Assembly: GCF_963678635.1 (NCBI RefSeq)
Contig: NC_087067.1
Location: forward strand, 16,871,639 to 16,935,638
Length of the DNA: 64,000 nt
Direction: 5' to 3'
Origin: Symsagittifera roscoffensis
Lineage: Eukaryota > Xenacoelomorpha > Acoela > Convolutidae
Shown here: piece by piece, positions 11,196 to 24,417 of the stretch
Layout: each line of letters opens with the position of its first letter
Numbering within the stretch: the first letter of the stretch is position 1
Translations under genes and position numbers: made by a program
The notes under the pieces: generated by a model
What the model was told of the DNA's origin: nothing
The model's input: the letters and a program-made list of their open reading frames with translations, nothing else
Database searches by the model: none

Positions 11196-13019
11196 GGGTA
11201 ATTGTTGAAAAAATAATCAATAAACAAATATAAATACTATCAAATTGGGAACTACAATCAAAACGTCAGGCAAACTAATTTAGCCAAAACTAATAAAATA
11301 ATACTTAATTAGTTAAGTTACTTAATTGCTAATGAAAACTAGCAACCCAGGCTTAAGTGGAACTCAAATGTTTTTATAAGAATTGTATTTGAGTTTTTAT
11401 AAAAAAGTTATTTTTCTGATGGTAAAAACACTTGTAAGAATTGTATTTGAGTTTGTATAAAAAATACTTTTCAGTTGGGAAAACTGTTTTTTAGTTATAT
11501 GAATTCTGATTTAAAATTAGTATAAAACGAAATTTGATCTAAGAGTCTTATAATAAAAATAATGCATACAATTTTCTGGTTTTTCCTATTTATGTTCTTT
11601 GTAGTTTCTGCTACCTTCTATTAAGTTCTTTTATTTCCATCAAGAAAAGAGCCACATAGAGAAACTGCAAGAGCGCAAAAAAAAATCAAGAATATTTTTG
11701 GCCTATTCATAGTTTTGAACATTTTTCAAAATGGCGGATAAGGTTTTTATATTAAAAAAAGATTGTTCGAAGTTGTAATCAGAAGTTTTCTAGCGCCATT
11801 TTTCTTAAATTTAAAGTAAGATTGAGAAATAAAGCCAAAACTCGCAAATTAAAATAAATCATGTGATTCAAATATTACGCCACATATGTATTTAAAATTT
11901 GTCCTGCGCAAAATTTTCAAATGTTTATTGGAAAACAAAATCTATAAGAATCTTGTCACTTCTTGAGTTTGTCTGAACTTCTATTCGGAATGTAAAGTTT
12001 TGCTAAAACAAAAAATTTGCGTGCTCAGCTGCAGTTCATAAAATTTTGTAAGGAATTTTTGATGATTTTACTTGCTCAGACTATATACAAAATTGTAAGG
12101 CTTTCAAAAAGGCTCTGAAAAAGATCTATTAAGACCTATTACTCCTTGAACCTATTCTTGCTGAGGATCAAAGTAATGCAACAAAGAACTATTCCAGCAA
12201 ATAATTCGGAAAAACTTCTCATCAAATCCAGGCGCAGGATTTTCATTAGCAGTTATGTTGTCCAATTTTTGTCCAGTTATGTTGTCCAATTTTTGTCCAT
12301 ATAGTGTAAGCTCGCAAAACTTTTACTGTAGATGTCGTCAAAAGAATTTTGACCTTTTTGGCGCCGGGCTGAGTAATTATATCAATTTTACTATCTATCG
12401 TTTTAAGGCGGTTCAAGGTAAAAATCAAGCTCATTGGATCCTCAATGATTTACTTAGAGTCCAATATTTTACGCTGTTTACGTAGTTTGCAAGAATGTTT
12501 CCACAACGAGAACAACTCAAAAATCATTTAAGATATACTGGTTAATTTACGCCTTCCAAACAGAGTTTTAAAAAATTTGGCCCGGCTAACTCCTTCTAAT
12601 TAGTTTAATCTAGCATGTGTCAAAATTCAAATCCCGTATCTGGCAGAACACGACAAAAAAGTTTGTCAGAAATCAAAATAAAATGCATTTCTAAACCATT
12701 GCCAGAGATCAAATAGAGATGCGTCTGTCAGAGATCAAATTATGATCCAATGCTAATTTATAGTTAATTCTTGCATTATGAAATTTACAAGACTGCTCGT
12801 TTCCGCCAAGGCCCGCCTTTTAGCTGTCTTGCGACTGCCTTTTAAGATCTTTTTATTCTTGAAATTGATCCATCCACACGCAATGTAAATTCTAAACTGA
12901 TTGTTTTTTCGCATATAGCAAAGTAAAACAAGCATCATGGCCCAATTTTTTGAAACAGTTTGGAACATGAATTAAGTAAGCGCTGACGCGTTAAAAGAAT
13001 GAAATATGTTGCAAGTGTA
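11196..13019. other. AT-rich spacer with a 24-bp tandem duplication
   Basis: No gene was seen. A 24-bp unit beginning AGTTATGTTGTCC occurs twice in exact tandem at 12,251-12,298. A fragment of the core repeat family lies at about 12,785-12,850 (GACTGCTCG..GACTGCCTTTTAAG). Confidence 0.6.
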
Positions 13020-13034
13020 TTGACTCATATTGGT

Positions 13035-14300
13035 CATCTTTAAAACCCCATAACTTTGGATAAAATGCACACATGTATGTTTTTTATTAATTTGTGCTAG
13101 GGAATAATGATATAAAATATGGCCCAACTCAAGCTGAAGGTGCCTGTTTGATAATTCTTGAATTTTATGAGCTGATGCGGGATGAAATATAGAAACTCAA
13201 AAATTGAGCCTCACGCGAAACCTTAGTTGTTTCTCTAATAAAATGAGAGTAAAATTTTATCCGATTTCAGCATTTTCTCAGAAATTTTTTGCGTACAATT
13301 TTTAATGAGTAGTCGTTTTAGTACGGATCTTTTTCACAATTTGTTGCCCAGATCATACCCTTGATGTCAGATTCGGCTATGTAATTTTGAAAAGAGTAAA
13401 AAAGTTTCGAAAAAATTGACAAGAAATCAGAACTTTGATTTTTCAGGGCGTTTTCACCTTTTTGAGGAAAAAGATTGCGCGTAGCCGCTTATGCTGGGTA
13501 GTTTAGCTTCAGATAACTTGTTTTTTCGATTGTCTTGTTCAACATTCAAAAGACGGTCAACAAGTCACAAGTTTGACTTTTCCGAGGGCCATAACTTAAT
13601 GTGGAAAATTTTGGGATTAGCCACCATGGCAAGATAGTCGTTTTTCTGGAAATATTTTTCTCCATTAAACCCAACTTAGATTGGGAAGGTAATTGTAATT
13701 TTTAAGAAAAATTATTATGTATGGAAAAAATGGCCAAAATTCAAAATTTTGACTTTTTCGAGGTTCACATTTTTTCGCAGAAAAAACTGGGCGTAGTTGC
13801 TCATGCAGATCTTCTTGATGATTGAAATTAAATTCTCAGGCTTGGGAGTCTACTTTTTGAGAAAATCAAAAAAATTTCAAAGACGGCCGAAAATTCAAAC
13901 TTTTGACTAATCCGAGTACTACAACTTTTCATTGGAAAAATGTTTGTGGATGTAGCTGCTTGGGCAAAAACTGCTGCACAATTTATTTTTTTTGAACTCA
14001 AAGTCTTAGATCTCGGAGGGTACTTTTCCGAAAAAAATCAAAAAAATATAAAAATCGCTCAAAAAACCTAAATTTGATTTTTACGAGGGCCATAGCATTT
14101 TGTGTAAAAAAAATATTTTTAGCCGTTTATATAGAAAAATTTCCCAAGTCCCGATCTTTCCTTTCAGCAAACATATCAGTTTTAATTGGGATTTTTTTGA
14201 GCAAATGAATATAATTCAAAACTAGCTGTCAAAAATTCTCCCTCAGACTTTTTTGAGATAGAAAGTGGCTTGAGGTAAAACCAGACTAGTGGAGTTACAC
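13035..14300 (+). repeat. Dispersed repeat family C, copy 1, with internal degenerate ~170-bp repeats
   Basis: It opens with ACCCCATAACTTTGG..GAGCTGATGCGGGATGAAAT. After that, blocks of the type CGTAGCCGCTTATGC, CTCAGGCTTGG and TTGACTTTTCCGAGG recur roughly every 140-175 bp (for example 13,479, 13,792 and 13,955). The same opening and the same internal blocks are found at 57,040-58,560 in the same orientation. Confidence 0.75.
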
Positions 14301-14828
14301 AGACTGCAATCCATTGATTTCAATTTTTCAAAAGTTTTCCAGATAGTTTCCGAGAAAAAATAAATTTTTCAAGACTTCCAATTCAACTAAAACAAAAAAA
14401 CTCGATTTCATACATTTTTAAAATGCCGTTTTTATCAAACATGAATTTCAATTCCTTAAAACTGTTTTGTTAAAAAATTACAGTTTGCTTGGCAAAAAAC
14501 CACCTCAAGTCTTTTTTGTTGAAAATTAGAGCAATGAAACGAAAAATCCGTATGAAATTGGGTTGTAGTAAAATTATTTGCTCTAAAAAAATGGATGTTA
14601 TATTTTTCTTCTAACATCATTTCTGCTAACAAAAAAGCTCGTATATCAAAGCAAAGCCCTAAATGTTCATTCCAACTTCCTTTTAGTTTCAATCATAAGC
14701 TTTTTGTTTATAAAGCAAAAAGAAAATGTTCAAAAGCGTTGAGAAAAATTTTAAAATTTTGTGAAAACTGGTCACAGGTACAGCTTCTTTAAAACGTTGA
14801 GCTACATACAACAAAATGTCTTGATACA

Positions 14829-14900
14829 TGATTTTTTTTGCTACTAGGATCAAAATCTATCACTTAATACTTAATATGGCTTGTGGGGTGATGATTTAAT
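14829..14900 (+). repeat. 72-bp direct repeat, left copy
   Basis: It matches 15,329-15,400 with only a few changes (both contain GCTACTAGGATCAAAATC and ATGGCTTGTGGGG). The two copies flank about 430 bp that include a family D element. Confidence 0.9.
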
Positions 14901-14999
14901 GTCTGCTACTCTTTTCCAATGTCTGTTAGATATGTTTTGAAAATAGTAGTTTTTATAGGTGTATTTGAATTCATTTACACTTTTCAGACCTTCTGTTGG

Positions 15000-15328
15000 C
15001 TGTTTATTGTTCCGACTTTCGATACGAAAGTAACGGAATATTTGTGCTCGGGGTGGATTTTTTTTTTCAGACAAGTTTCGACTTTTTAACTAGACATTTT
15101 TGACGGAGTTTTTTTTTTACATCATTCGAAAGCTATTGTTGTCCTGAGCTTAAATTTGAAAATATATTTCACCTTTGATCATTTTTCGTAAATTTATGAG
15201 GGTTTAAAGATTGCCATTTTGGCCAACTTGGGACAATTAAGCGCAATATACTTCGCGCTATGAACGCATAAGCGGAGATTTCTTCCGTCATAGAAATCGT
15301 TCCAAATTGATTGAAGGAAGCTTATTTA
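15000..15328 (+). repeat. Dispersed repeat family D, copy 1
   Basis: It runs from TTGTTCCGACTTTCG through GAAAGTAACGGAAT, TTTGTGCTCGGG, CAGACAAGTTTCGACTTT, ATTGTTGTCCTGAGCT and GCGGAGATTT to AAATCGTTCCAAATTG. All blocks recur in order at 27,655-27,995. The copy contains the TATCGCGC/TCCCAA core block in inverse orientation near 15,230-15,260. Confidence 0.85.
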
Positions 15329-15400
15329 CCATGATTTTTTTGCTACTAGGATCAAAATCTATCATTTAATACTTAATATGGCTTGTGGGGCGATGATTTA
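15329..15400 (+). repeat. 72-bp direct repeat, right copy
   Basis: It is the partner of 14,829-14,900. Just after it, at 15,420-15,485, a core-family block lies inverted (CCATAGACCTTAAAAGGCAG). Confidence 0.9.
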
Positions 15401-15896
15401 ATTTTTTCATGTTATTACTGCTCCATAGACCTTAAAAGGCAGTCGGAACATTCAGGGCTTCGCACTGGTTCGAGCACTCTTGTTTTATTTTAACTCACGT
15501 CACAGACGACCTTTTGACAAAACTAAATATCATATTTCTACGGGAACATTTTCTTATAAAAGAAGCGTCTTGTAAAAAAAACTTAGTTTTCTTTGCAATT
15601 TATTTGCATTTTTTCATGAATTTACTGCCTTAGGAATATAATTTTAACGTCTTCGAAACATAAATTTATGAATATACTGTTCTTTGAAAAAGAAATTTAC
15701 TACTTTAATTATGTACTGCAATTATTAATTTAGATTTAATTTTAAAAAAAGTTTTTAGAAAAGAGTTTACAATTTTTGTTTTGTTTTATTCGTTTTAGAT
15801 GAGTGAACGGTGAATTTTAAAAAAGAAAAATGAGACATATATGAAGAACGGTAACTGTTTTTTTGTTTGTTAGTTGAAATATTCAATTATACTTAC

Positions 15897-16298
15897 AAAG
15901 TGTTGTCTTCGTCAAAAAATCGATATGGGAAACTAGTGCGAATAGTGTCTGATGAAGTGAGGAGTTTTGCAAGCATGCGGATGACGTTTTTAGAATGAAG
16001 AAGAGGCCATAGAAGCTCGAGTGCTCGGATGATGTTGTGCTCTTCGTTATTGAGTGAGAATTCATGCAATGTGTTTTGGGTTAAGTTATAGAGTTTGTGA
16101 TTATATTTAGTATTGTGTATGTATTCTAGTATATGGACTTCGATGGGCGATGGGCTGTATATATTCGTGGGGAATGATTAGTGGGCGGGATTCTTCAATG
16201 TCGAAGGACTTCGTTAGTGAGCAGAAGACGTACATTTGTCTGATGGGGTCATAGTTACCGAGGATGCCGTGGTTGATGCCGTTGGTTGACGCCGTGGC
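15897..16298 (-). pseudogene. Decayed or split coding segment of unknown identity
   Basis: This minus-strand stretch has much higher G+C than its flanks and reads as protein in two overlapping frames. From 16,298 one frame gives a segment including N-G-I-N-H-G-I-L-G-N-Y-D-P and T-K-S-F-D-I-E-E-S. Near 16,150 the protein-like character moves to another frame, giving E-E-H-N-I-I-R-A-L-E-L-L-W-P and ending F-F-D-E-D-N-T at a GTAAGT donor (exon end 15,897). A CTAG acceptor at 16,126-16,127 would define a 229-bp exon. It may be a real exon next to an old one, a frameshifted pseudogene, or a transposon protein. Function was not recognised. Confidence 0.45.
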
Positions 16299-16536
16299 TT
16301 AGAACTGGTCCATTATTTCGATTTGTCAAAAAATAGATTATAATCCACTTTTAATCAATTAAAATGAAATATTTTTTATTTTCGTTGATATTGAAAGTGA
16401 AAACATAATATAAAAAATTAGTTTCCATGAATTTTAGGTGCGGGCAAGCATAAACATTCCGCATTTCTTCAAAAATTGGAACAACAAGTTTGATTTTGGG
16501 TTTCAATAATTTAACAAATCGGTCATCAAATCATTA

Positions 16537-16988
16537 AATTGTTCATTAAAATTTTTAAAACATTTTCAACCAGAGTGGGGATTTTTTCGGGAGTTAGAAG
16601 GAAAAACTTCTTAAATTTCTGTCATTTTCCCCGCAAATATGGTCCAACGCTGCTCCGTCATTTTACTGGCTTCTTTATAACAGCAAAAATTATCATAAAT
16701 TTGAGGGGGGGGGTTCATGTTTCTTTTATGGAGAGTTTTGTCGGTCGAGCGGATCCATTCAATTTTAAAGTGACATTAAAGTGGCATGAGTAAAAAGAGA
16801 AAATTTAAAAAGTTTTCATTATCAAATATCAAAGAATAGTTTGCAAAAAAGGATCAAAAAACTTCATTTCTAAGTTATCAAAGTTTAAAATTTTTTTCGA
16901 TATGTAACTAATTATGAAAACTAATGCCAACGATAGCCTACTTTGATTTATTCTAGTGTACGCTATTTTTGTTTGCAACACCGGCTGA
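16537..16988 (+). repeat. Segment S, outer copy (left flank of the satellite)
   Basis: About 450 bp from a CAACCAGAGTGGGG block to TTTGCAACACCGGCTGA match 23,979-24,417 inside the satellite array, including a G-run at the same place and GGTCGAGCGGATCCATTC. Confidence 0.9.
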
Positions 16989-19100
16989 TGGTTTTCTCCA
17001 TGAATTTTGATTTTAGAAGTGCCATTTTTACAACTGCGCCTCCCGTTACGCTGAAAAAGAACGTCTTCAAATCAATGACAATGTTTGCTCAACGGAAAGC
17101 AGGCCACTTTTTCTTAGCGAAGAGAAAACAAGCAAACATAGCAACTTTGAAATACATAGACCTTCAGAAAAATCGATATTACAACGCTACCATATATCGT
17201 GAATCATATAAAATCCTTCATACATTTTTTTCAATGTAGCTCTCGAATTATTTTGATTCACTTCAAGAGAGCATTTTTTGAAAAAAAGCGTACAGCATCT
17301 CAAAAAATTATTCCTATTTTTGAAAGAGAAGTTTTGAAAATAATTACTGTAGTCTGAAAACACGTTGGAGCTGGAATTGATCAAAGCTAGTATCTGTTTG
17401 GCAGGAACGGAATATTCAATGACTCAAGTTCTGATAATCGTCAATAAACCTTTCCATCAAATACAAGACAAGACTGCTCGTATCAGCACAAATTGCTGTT
17501 CAGACTGCCCTTTCAATTGGTTCACGAATGGTTTTTGGTAGATTAATTATTTGGCAAAAATATGAAATTTAAGCTGAAGAACATCAAAATTCTCGATACA
17601 CCTATCCATCAAAAACAAGACAAGACTGCTCGTATCAGCAAAAACTGCTGTTCAGACTGCCCGTTCAATTGGTTCACGAGTGGTTTTTGGTAAATTAACT
17701 ATTGGCAAAAATATGAAACTTAAGCTGAAGAATATCAAAATTGTCGATACACCTCTACATCAAATACAAGACAAGACTGCGCGTATCAGCAAAAACTGCT
17801 GTTCAGACTGCCCATTCAATTGGTTCACGAGTGGTTTTTGGTAAATTAACTATTGGCAAAAATATGAAACTTAAGCTTAAGAATATCAAAATTGTCGATA
17901 CACCTCTCCATCAATTACAAGACAAGACTGCTCGTATCAGCACAAACTGCTGTTCAGACTGCCCTTTCAATTGGTTCACGAGTGGTTTTTGGTAAATTGA
18001 TTATTGGCAAAAATATGAAACTTAACTTGAAGAATATCAAAATTGTCGATACACCTCTCCGTCAAATACAAGACAAGACTGCTCGTATCAGCACAAACTG
18101 CTGTTCAGACTGCCCTTTCAATTGGTTCACGAGTGGTTTTGGTAAAAATAATTATTGGCAAAAATATGAAACTTAAGCTGAAGAATATCAAAATTGTCGA
18201 TACACCTCTCCATCAAATACAAGACAAGACTGCTCGTATCAGGACAATTTGCTGTTGAGACTGCCCTTTCAATTGGTTCACGAGTGGTTTTTGTTAAGTT
18301 AATTATTGGCAAAAATATGAAACTTAAGCTGAAGAATATCAAAATTGTCGATACACCTCTCCATCAAATATAAGACAAGACTGCTCGTATCAGCACAAAC
18401 TGGTGTTCAAACTGCCCTTTCAATTAGTTCACCAGTGGTTTTTGGTAAATTATTTATTTGGCAAACTTATGAAAATTAAGCTGAAGAACATCAAAATTCT
18501 CGATACACCTATCCATCAAAAACAAGACAAGACTGCTCGTATCAGCAAAAATTGCTGTTCAGACTGCCCGTTCAATTGGTTCACGAGTGGTTTTTGGTAA
18601 ATTAACTATTGGCAAAAATATGAAACTTAAGCTGAAGAATATCAAAATTGTCGATACACCTCTCCATCAAATACAAGACAAGATTGCTCGTATCAGCACA
18701 AACTGCTGTTCAGACTGCCCTTTCAATTGGTTCCCGAGAGGTTTTTGGTAAATTAATTATTGGCAAAAATATGAAACTTAAGCTGAAGAATATCAAAATT
18801 GTCGATACACCTCTCCATCAAATACAAGACAAGACTGCGCGTATCAGCAAAAACTGCTGTTCAGACTGCCCGTTCAATTGGTTTACGAGTGGTTTTTGGT
18901 AAATTAACTATTGGCAAAAATATGAAACTTAGGCTGAAGAATATCAAAATTGTCGATACACCTCTCCATCAAATACAAGACAAGACTGCTCGTATCAGCA
19001 CAAACTGCTGTTCAGACTGCCCTTTCAATTGGTTCCCGAGTGGTTTTTGGTAAATTAATTATTGGCAAAAATATGAAACTTAAGCTGAAGAATATCAAAA

Positions 19101-21640
19101 TTGTCGATACACCTCTCCATCAAATACAAGACAAGACTGCTCGTATCAGCACAAACTGCTGTTCAGACTGCCCTTTCAATTGGTTCACGAGTGGTTTTTG
19201 GTAAATTAATTATTGGCAAAAATATGAAACTTAAGCTGAAGAATATCAAAATTGTCGATACACCTCTCCTTCAAAAACAAGACAAGACTGCTCGTATCAG
19301 CACAAACTGTTGTTCAGACTGCCCTTTCAATTAGTTCACCAGTGGTTTTTGGTAAATTGAATATTGGCAAAAATATGAAATTTAAGCTGAAGAATATCAA
19401 AATTGTCGATACACCACGCCATCAAATACAAGACAAGACTGCTCGTATCAGCACAAACTGCTGTTCAGACTGCCCGTTCAATTAGCTCACGAGTGGTTTT
19501 TGGTAAATTAACTATTGGCAAAAATATGAAATTTAAGCTGAAGAATATCAAAATTGTCGATACATCTCTCCATCAAATACAAGACAAGACTGCTCGTATC
19601 AGCACAAACTGCTGTTCAGACTGCCCTTTCAATTGGTTCACGAGTGGTTTTTGGTATATCAAATATTGGCGAAAATATGAAATTTAAGCTGAAGAATATC
19701 AAAATTGTCAATACACCTCGCCATCAAATACAAGACAAGACTGCTCGTATCAGCACAAACTGCTGTTCAGACTGCCCTTTCAATTGGTTCCCGAGTGGTT
19801 TTTGGTAAATTAATTATTGGCAAAAATATGAAACTTAAGCTGAAGAATATCAAAATTGTCGATACACCTCTCCATCAAATACAAGACAAGACTGCTCGTA
19901 TCAGCACAAACTGCTGTTCAGACTGCCCTTTCAATTGGTTCACGAGTGGTTTTTGGTAAATTAATTGACCAAAAAGAATATCAAAATTGTCGATACACCT
20001 CTCCATCAAATACAAGACAAGATTGCTCGTATCAGCACAAACTGCTGTTCAGACTGCCCTTTCAATTGGTTCCCGAGTGGTTTTTGGTAAATTAATTATT
20101 GGCAAAAATATGAAACTTAAGCTGAAGAATATCGAAATTGTCGATACACCTCTCCATCAAATACAAGACAAGACTGCTCGTATCAGCACAAACTGCTGTT
20201 CAGACTGCCCTTTCAATTGGTTCACGAGTGGTTTTTGGTAAATTAATTATTGGCAAAAATATGAAACTTAAGCTGAAGAATATCAAAATTGTCGATACAC
20301 CTCTCCTTCAAAAACAAGACAAGACTGCTCGTATCAGCACAAACTGTTGTTCAGACTGCCCTTTCAATTAGTTCACCAGTGGTTTTTGGTAAATTGAATA
20401 TTGGCAAAAATATGAAATTTAAGCTGAAGAATATCAAAATTGTCGATACACCACGCCATCAAATACAAGACAAGACTGCTCGTATCAGCACAAACTGCTG
20501 TTCAGACTGCCCGTTCAATTAGCTCACGAGTGGTTTTTGGTAAATTAACTATTGGCAAAAATATGAAATTTAAGCTGAAGAATATCAAAATTGTCGATAC
20601 ATCTCTCCATCAAATACAAGACAAGACTGCTCGTATCAGCACAAACTGCTGTTCAGACTGCCCTTTCAATTGGTTCACGAGTGGTTTTTGGTATATTAAA
20701 TATTGGCGAAAATATGAAATTTAAGCTGAAGAATATCAAAATTGTCAATACACCTCGCCATCAAATACAAGACAAGACTGCTCGTATCAGCACAAACTGC
20801 TTTTCAGACTGCCCTTTCAATTGGATCACGAGTGGTTTTTTGTTATATTAAATATTGGCAAAAATATGAAACTTAAGCTGAAGAATATCTAAATTGTCGA
20901 TACACCTCGCCATCAAATACAAGACAAGACTGCTCGTATCAGCACAAACTGCTGTTCAGACTGCCCTTTCAATTGGTTCCCGAGTGGTTTTTGGTAAATT
21001 AATTATTGGCAAAAATATGAAACTTAAGCTGAAGAATATCAAAATTGTCGATACATCTCTCCATCAAATACAAGACAAGACTGCTCGTATCAGCACAAAC
21101 TGCTGTTCAGACTGCCCTTTCAATTGGTTCACGAGTGGTTTTTGGTAAATTAATTATTGGCAAAAATATGAAACTTAAGCTGAAGAATATCAAAATTGTC
21201 GATACACCTCTCCTTCAAAAACAAGACAAGACTGCTCGTATCAGCACAAACTGTTGTTCAGACTGCCCTTTCAATTAGTTCACCAGTGGTTTTTGGTAAA
21301 TTGAATATTGGCAAAAATATGAAATTTAAGCTGAAGAATATCAAAATTGTCGATACACCACGCCATCAAATACAAGACAAGACTGCTCGTATCAGCACAA
21401 ACTGCTGTTCAGACTGCCCGTTCAATTAGCTCACGAGTGGTTTTTGGTAAATTAACTATTGGCAAAAATATGAAACTTAAGCTGAAGAATATCAAAATTG
21501 TCGATACATCTCTCCATCAAATACAAGACAAGACTGCTCGTATCAGCACAAACTGCTGTTCAGACTGCCCTTTCAATTGGTTCACGAGTGGTTTTTAGTA
21601 TAATAAATATTGGCGAAAATATGAAATTTAAGCTGAAGAA
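19101..21640 (+). repeat. Higher-order repeat blocks in the 151-bp satellite
   Basis: A set of four successive, individually distinct monomers beginning at 19,101 returns in the same order at 20,138 and 21,045, offsets of 1,037 and 907 bp (seven monomers minus 20 bp, and six monomers plus 1 bp). Diagnostic changes such as CTCTCCTTCAAAAAC and CACCACGCCATC recur at matching places. Confidence 0.85.
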
Positions 21641-21799
21641 TATCAAAATTGTCAATACACCTCGCCATCAAATACAAGACAAGACTGCTCGTATCAGCAC
21701 AAACTGCTTTTCAGACTGCCCTTTCAATTGGATCACGAGTGGTTTTTGTTATATTAAATATTGGCAAAAATATAAATTTTAAGCTGAAGAATATCAAAA

Positions 21800-23305
21800 G
21801 TGTCGATACACCTCGCCATCAAATACAAGACAAGACTGCTCGTATCGGCACAAACTGCTGTTCAGACTGCCCGTTCATTTGATTCACGAGTGGTTTTTGG
21901 TAAATTAACTATTGGCAAAAATATTAAACTTAAGCTGAAGAATATCAAAATTGTCGATACAACTCTCCATCAAATACAAGACAAGACTGCTCGTATTAGC
22001 ACAAACTGCTGTTCAGACTGCCCTTTCAATTGGTTCACGAGTGGGTTTTGGTCAATTATTTCTTGGCAAAAATATGAAACTTAAGCTGAAGAAAATCAAA
22101 ATTGTCGATACACCTCTCATCAAAAACAAGACAAGACTGCTCGTATCAGCACAAACTGCTGTTCAGACTGCCATTTCAATTGGTTCACGAGTGGTTTTTG
22201 TTAAATTAAATTTGGCAAAAATTTGAAATTTAAGCTGAAGAATATCAAAATTTTCGATACACCTCGCCATCAAATACAAGACAAGACTGCTCGTATCAGC
22301 ACAAATTGCTGTTCAGACTGCCCGTTCAATTGGTTCACGAGTGGTTTTTGGTAAATTAAATATTGGCAAAAATATGAAACTTAAGCTGAAGAATATCTAA
22401 ATTGTCGATACACCTCGCCATTAAATACAAGACAAGACTGCTCGTATCAGCACAAACTTCTGTTCAGACTGCACGTTCAATTGGTTCACGAGTGGTTTTT
22501 GGTAAATTAAATATTGGCAAAAATATGAAACTTAAGCTGAAGAATATCAAAAGTGTCGATACACCTCGCCATCAAATACAAGACAAGACTGCTCGTATCG
22601 GCACAAACTGCTGTTCAGACTGCCCGTTCATTTGATTCACGAGTGGTTTTTGGTAAATTAACTATTGGCAAAAATATTAAACTTAAGCTGAAGAATATCA
22701 AAATTGTCGATACAACTCTCCATCAAATACAAGACAAGACTGCTCGTATTAGCACAAACTGCTGTTCAGACTGCCCTTTCAATTGGTTCACGAGTGGGTT
22801 TTGGTCAATTATTTCTTGGCAAAAATATGAAACTTAAGCTGAAGAAAATCAAAATTGTCGATACACCTCTCATCAAAAACAAGACAAGACTGCTCGTATC
22901 AGCACAAACTGCTGTTCAGACTGCCATTTCAATTGGTTCACGAGTGGTTTTTGTTAAATTAAATTTGGCAAAAATTTGAAATTTAAGCTGAAGAATATCA
23001 AAATTTTCGATACACCTCGCCATCAAATACAAGACAAGACTGCTCGTATCAGCACAAATTGCTGTTCAGACTGCCCGTTCAATTGGTTCACGAGTGGTTT
23101 TTGGTAAATTAAATATTGGCAAAAATATGAAACTTAAGCTGAAGAATATCTAAATTGTCGATACACCTCGCCATTAAATACAAGACAAGACTGCTCGTAT
23201 CAGCACAAACTTCTGTTCAGATTGCACGTTCAATTGGTTCACCAGTGGTTTTTGGTAAATTAATTATTGGCAAAAATATGGAACTTAAGCTGAAGAATAT
23301 CAAAA
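21800..23305 (+). repeat. 753-bp tandem duplication of five monomers
   Basis: 21,800-22,552 and 22,553-23,305 are nearly identical. They share private changes such as ATCGGCACAAACTG, TTCATTTGATTCACG, the short CTCTCATCAAAAACAAG monomer, and CATTAAATACAAGAC with ACAAACTTCTG. The second copy differs by only a few bases near its end, so the duplication is recent. Confidence 0.9.
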
Positions 23306-23978
23306 TTATCGATACACCACTCCATCAAAAACAAGACAAGACTCCTCGTATCAGCACAAACTGCTGTTCAGACTGCCCGTTCAATTGGTTCACGAGTGGT
23401 TTTTGGTAAATTAACTATTGGCAAAAATATGAAACTTAAGTTGAAGAATATCAAAATTGTCGATACACCTCGCCATCAAATACAAGACAAGACTGCTCAT
23501 ATCAGCACAAACTGCTGTTCAGACTGCCCGTTCAATTGGTTCACCTGTGGTTTTTGGTAAATTAATTATTGGCAAAAATATGAATTTTAAGCTGAAGAAT
23601 ATCAAAAATGTCGATACACCTCTCCATCAAAAACAAGACAAGACTGCTCGTATCAGCACAAACTGCTGTTCAGACTGCCCTTTCAATTGGTTCACGAGTG
23701 ATTTTTGTTAAATTAAATATTGGCAAAAATATGAAATTTAAGCTGAAGAATATCAAAATTGTCGATACACCTCGCCATCAAATACAAGACAGGACCGCTC
23801 GTATCAGCACAAACTGTTGTTCGGACTGCCCTTTCAATTGGTTCACCATTGGTTTTTGGTAAATTGATTATTGGCAAAAAGATGAAACTCAAACTGAAGA
23901 ATATCAAAATTGTCGATACACTTCTCCATCAAATACAAGACAAGACTGCTGGTATCAGCACAAACTGTTGTTCAAACT

Positions 23979-24417
23979 GTAAAAACAATTTCAAACAGAG
24001 TGGGGAATTTTTACGGGAGTTAGAAGGAAAAACGTCTTAAATTTCTGTCACTTTCCCCGCAAATATGGTCCAACTTTGCTCCGTCATTTTACTGGCTTCT
24101 TTATAACAGCAAAAATTATCATAAATGTCTGGGGGGGGGGTTTCATGTTTCATTTATCGAGAGTTTTGTCGGTCGAGCGGATCCATTCAATTTTAAAATG
24201 ACATTTAGGTGGCCTGAGTAAAAAGAGAAATTTGAAAAAGTTTTCAGTATCAAATATCAAAGAATACTTTGCAAAAAAGGATCAAAAAACTTCATATCTA
24301 AGTTATCAAAATTAAAAAATTTTTTTCGACGTGTAACTAATTATGAAAACTAATGCTAACGATAGCCTGCTTTGATTGATTCTAGTAGACGCTATTTTTA
24401 TTTGCAACACCGGCTGA
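23979..24417 (+). repeat. Segment S, copy embedded in the satellite
   Basis: It interrupts the array within the CAAACTG part of a monomer and the array resumes with GAAGAATATCAAAATTG, so the monomer phase is not kept. It matches 16,537-16,988 throughout. No target-site duplication is seen. Confidence 0.9.

Larger units (their letters stand above)
17445..23978 (+). repeat. 151-bp satellite array, main block (about 43 monomers)
   Basis: Head-to-tail monomers recur every 151 bp, with landmarks GACTGCTCGTATCAGCAC, GTTCAGACTGCCCTTTCAAT, TTGGCAAAAATATGAAA and GAATATCAAAATTGTCGAT. Rare units differ in length: 131 bp at 19,856-19,986 and 152 bp near 20,742. Because 151 is one more than a multiple of three, each monomer shifts frame and yields repeated 77-94-codon open frames that are not genes. 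Monomer divergence is higher at both edges than in the middle. Confidence 0.97.
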
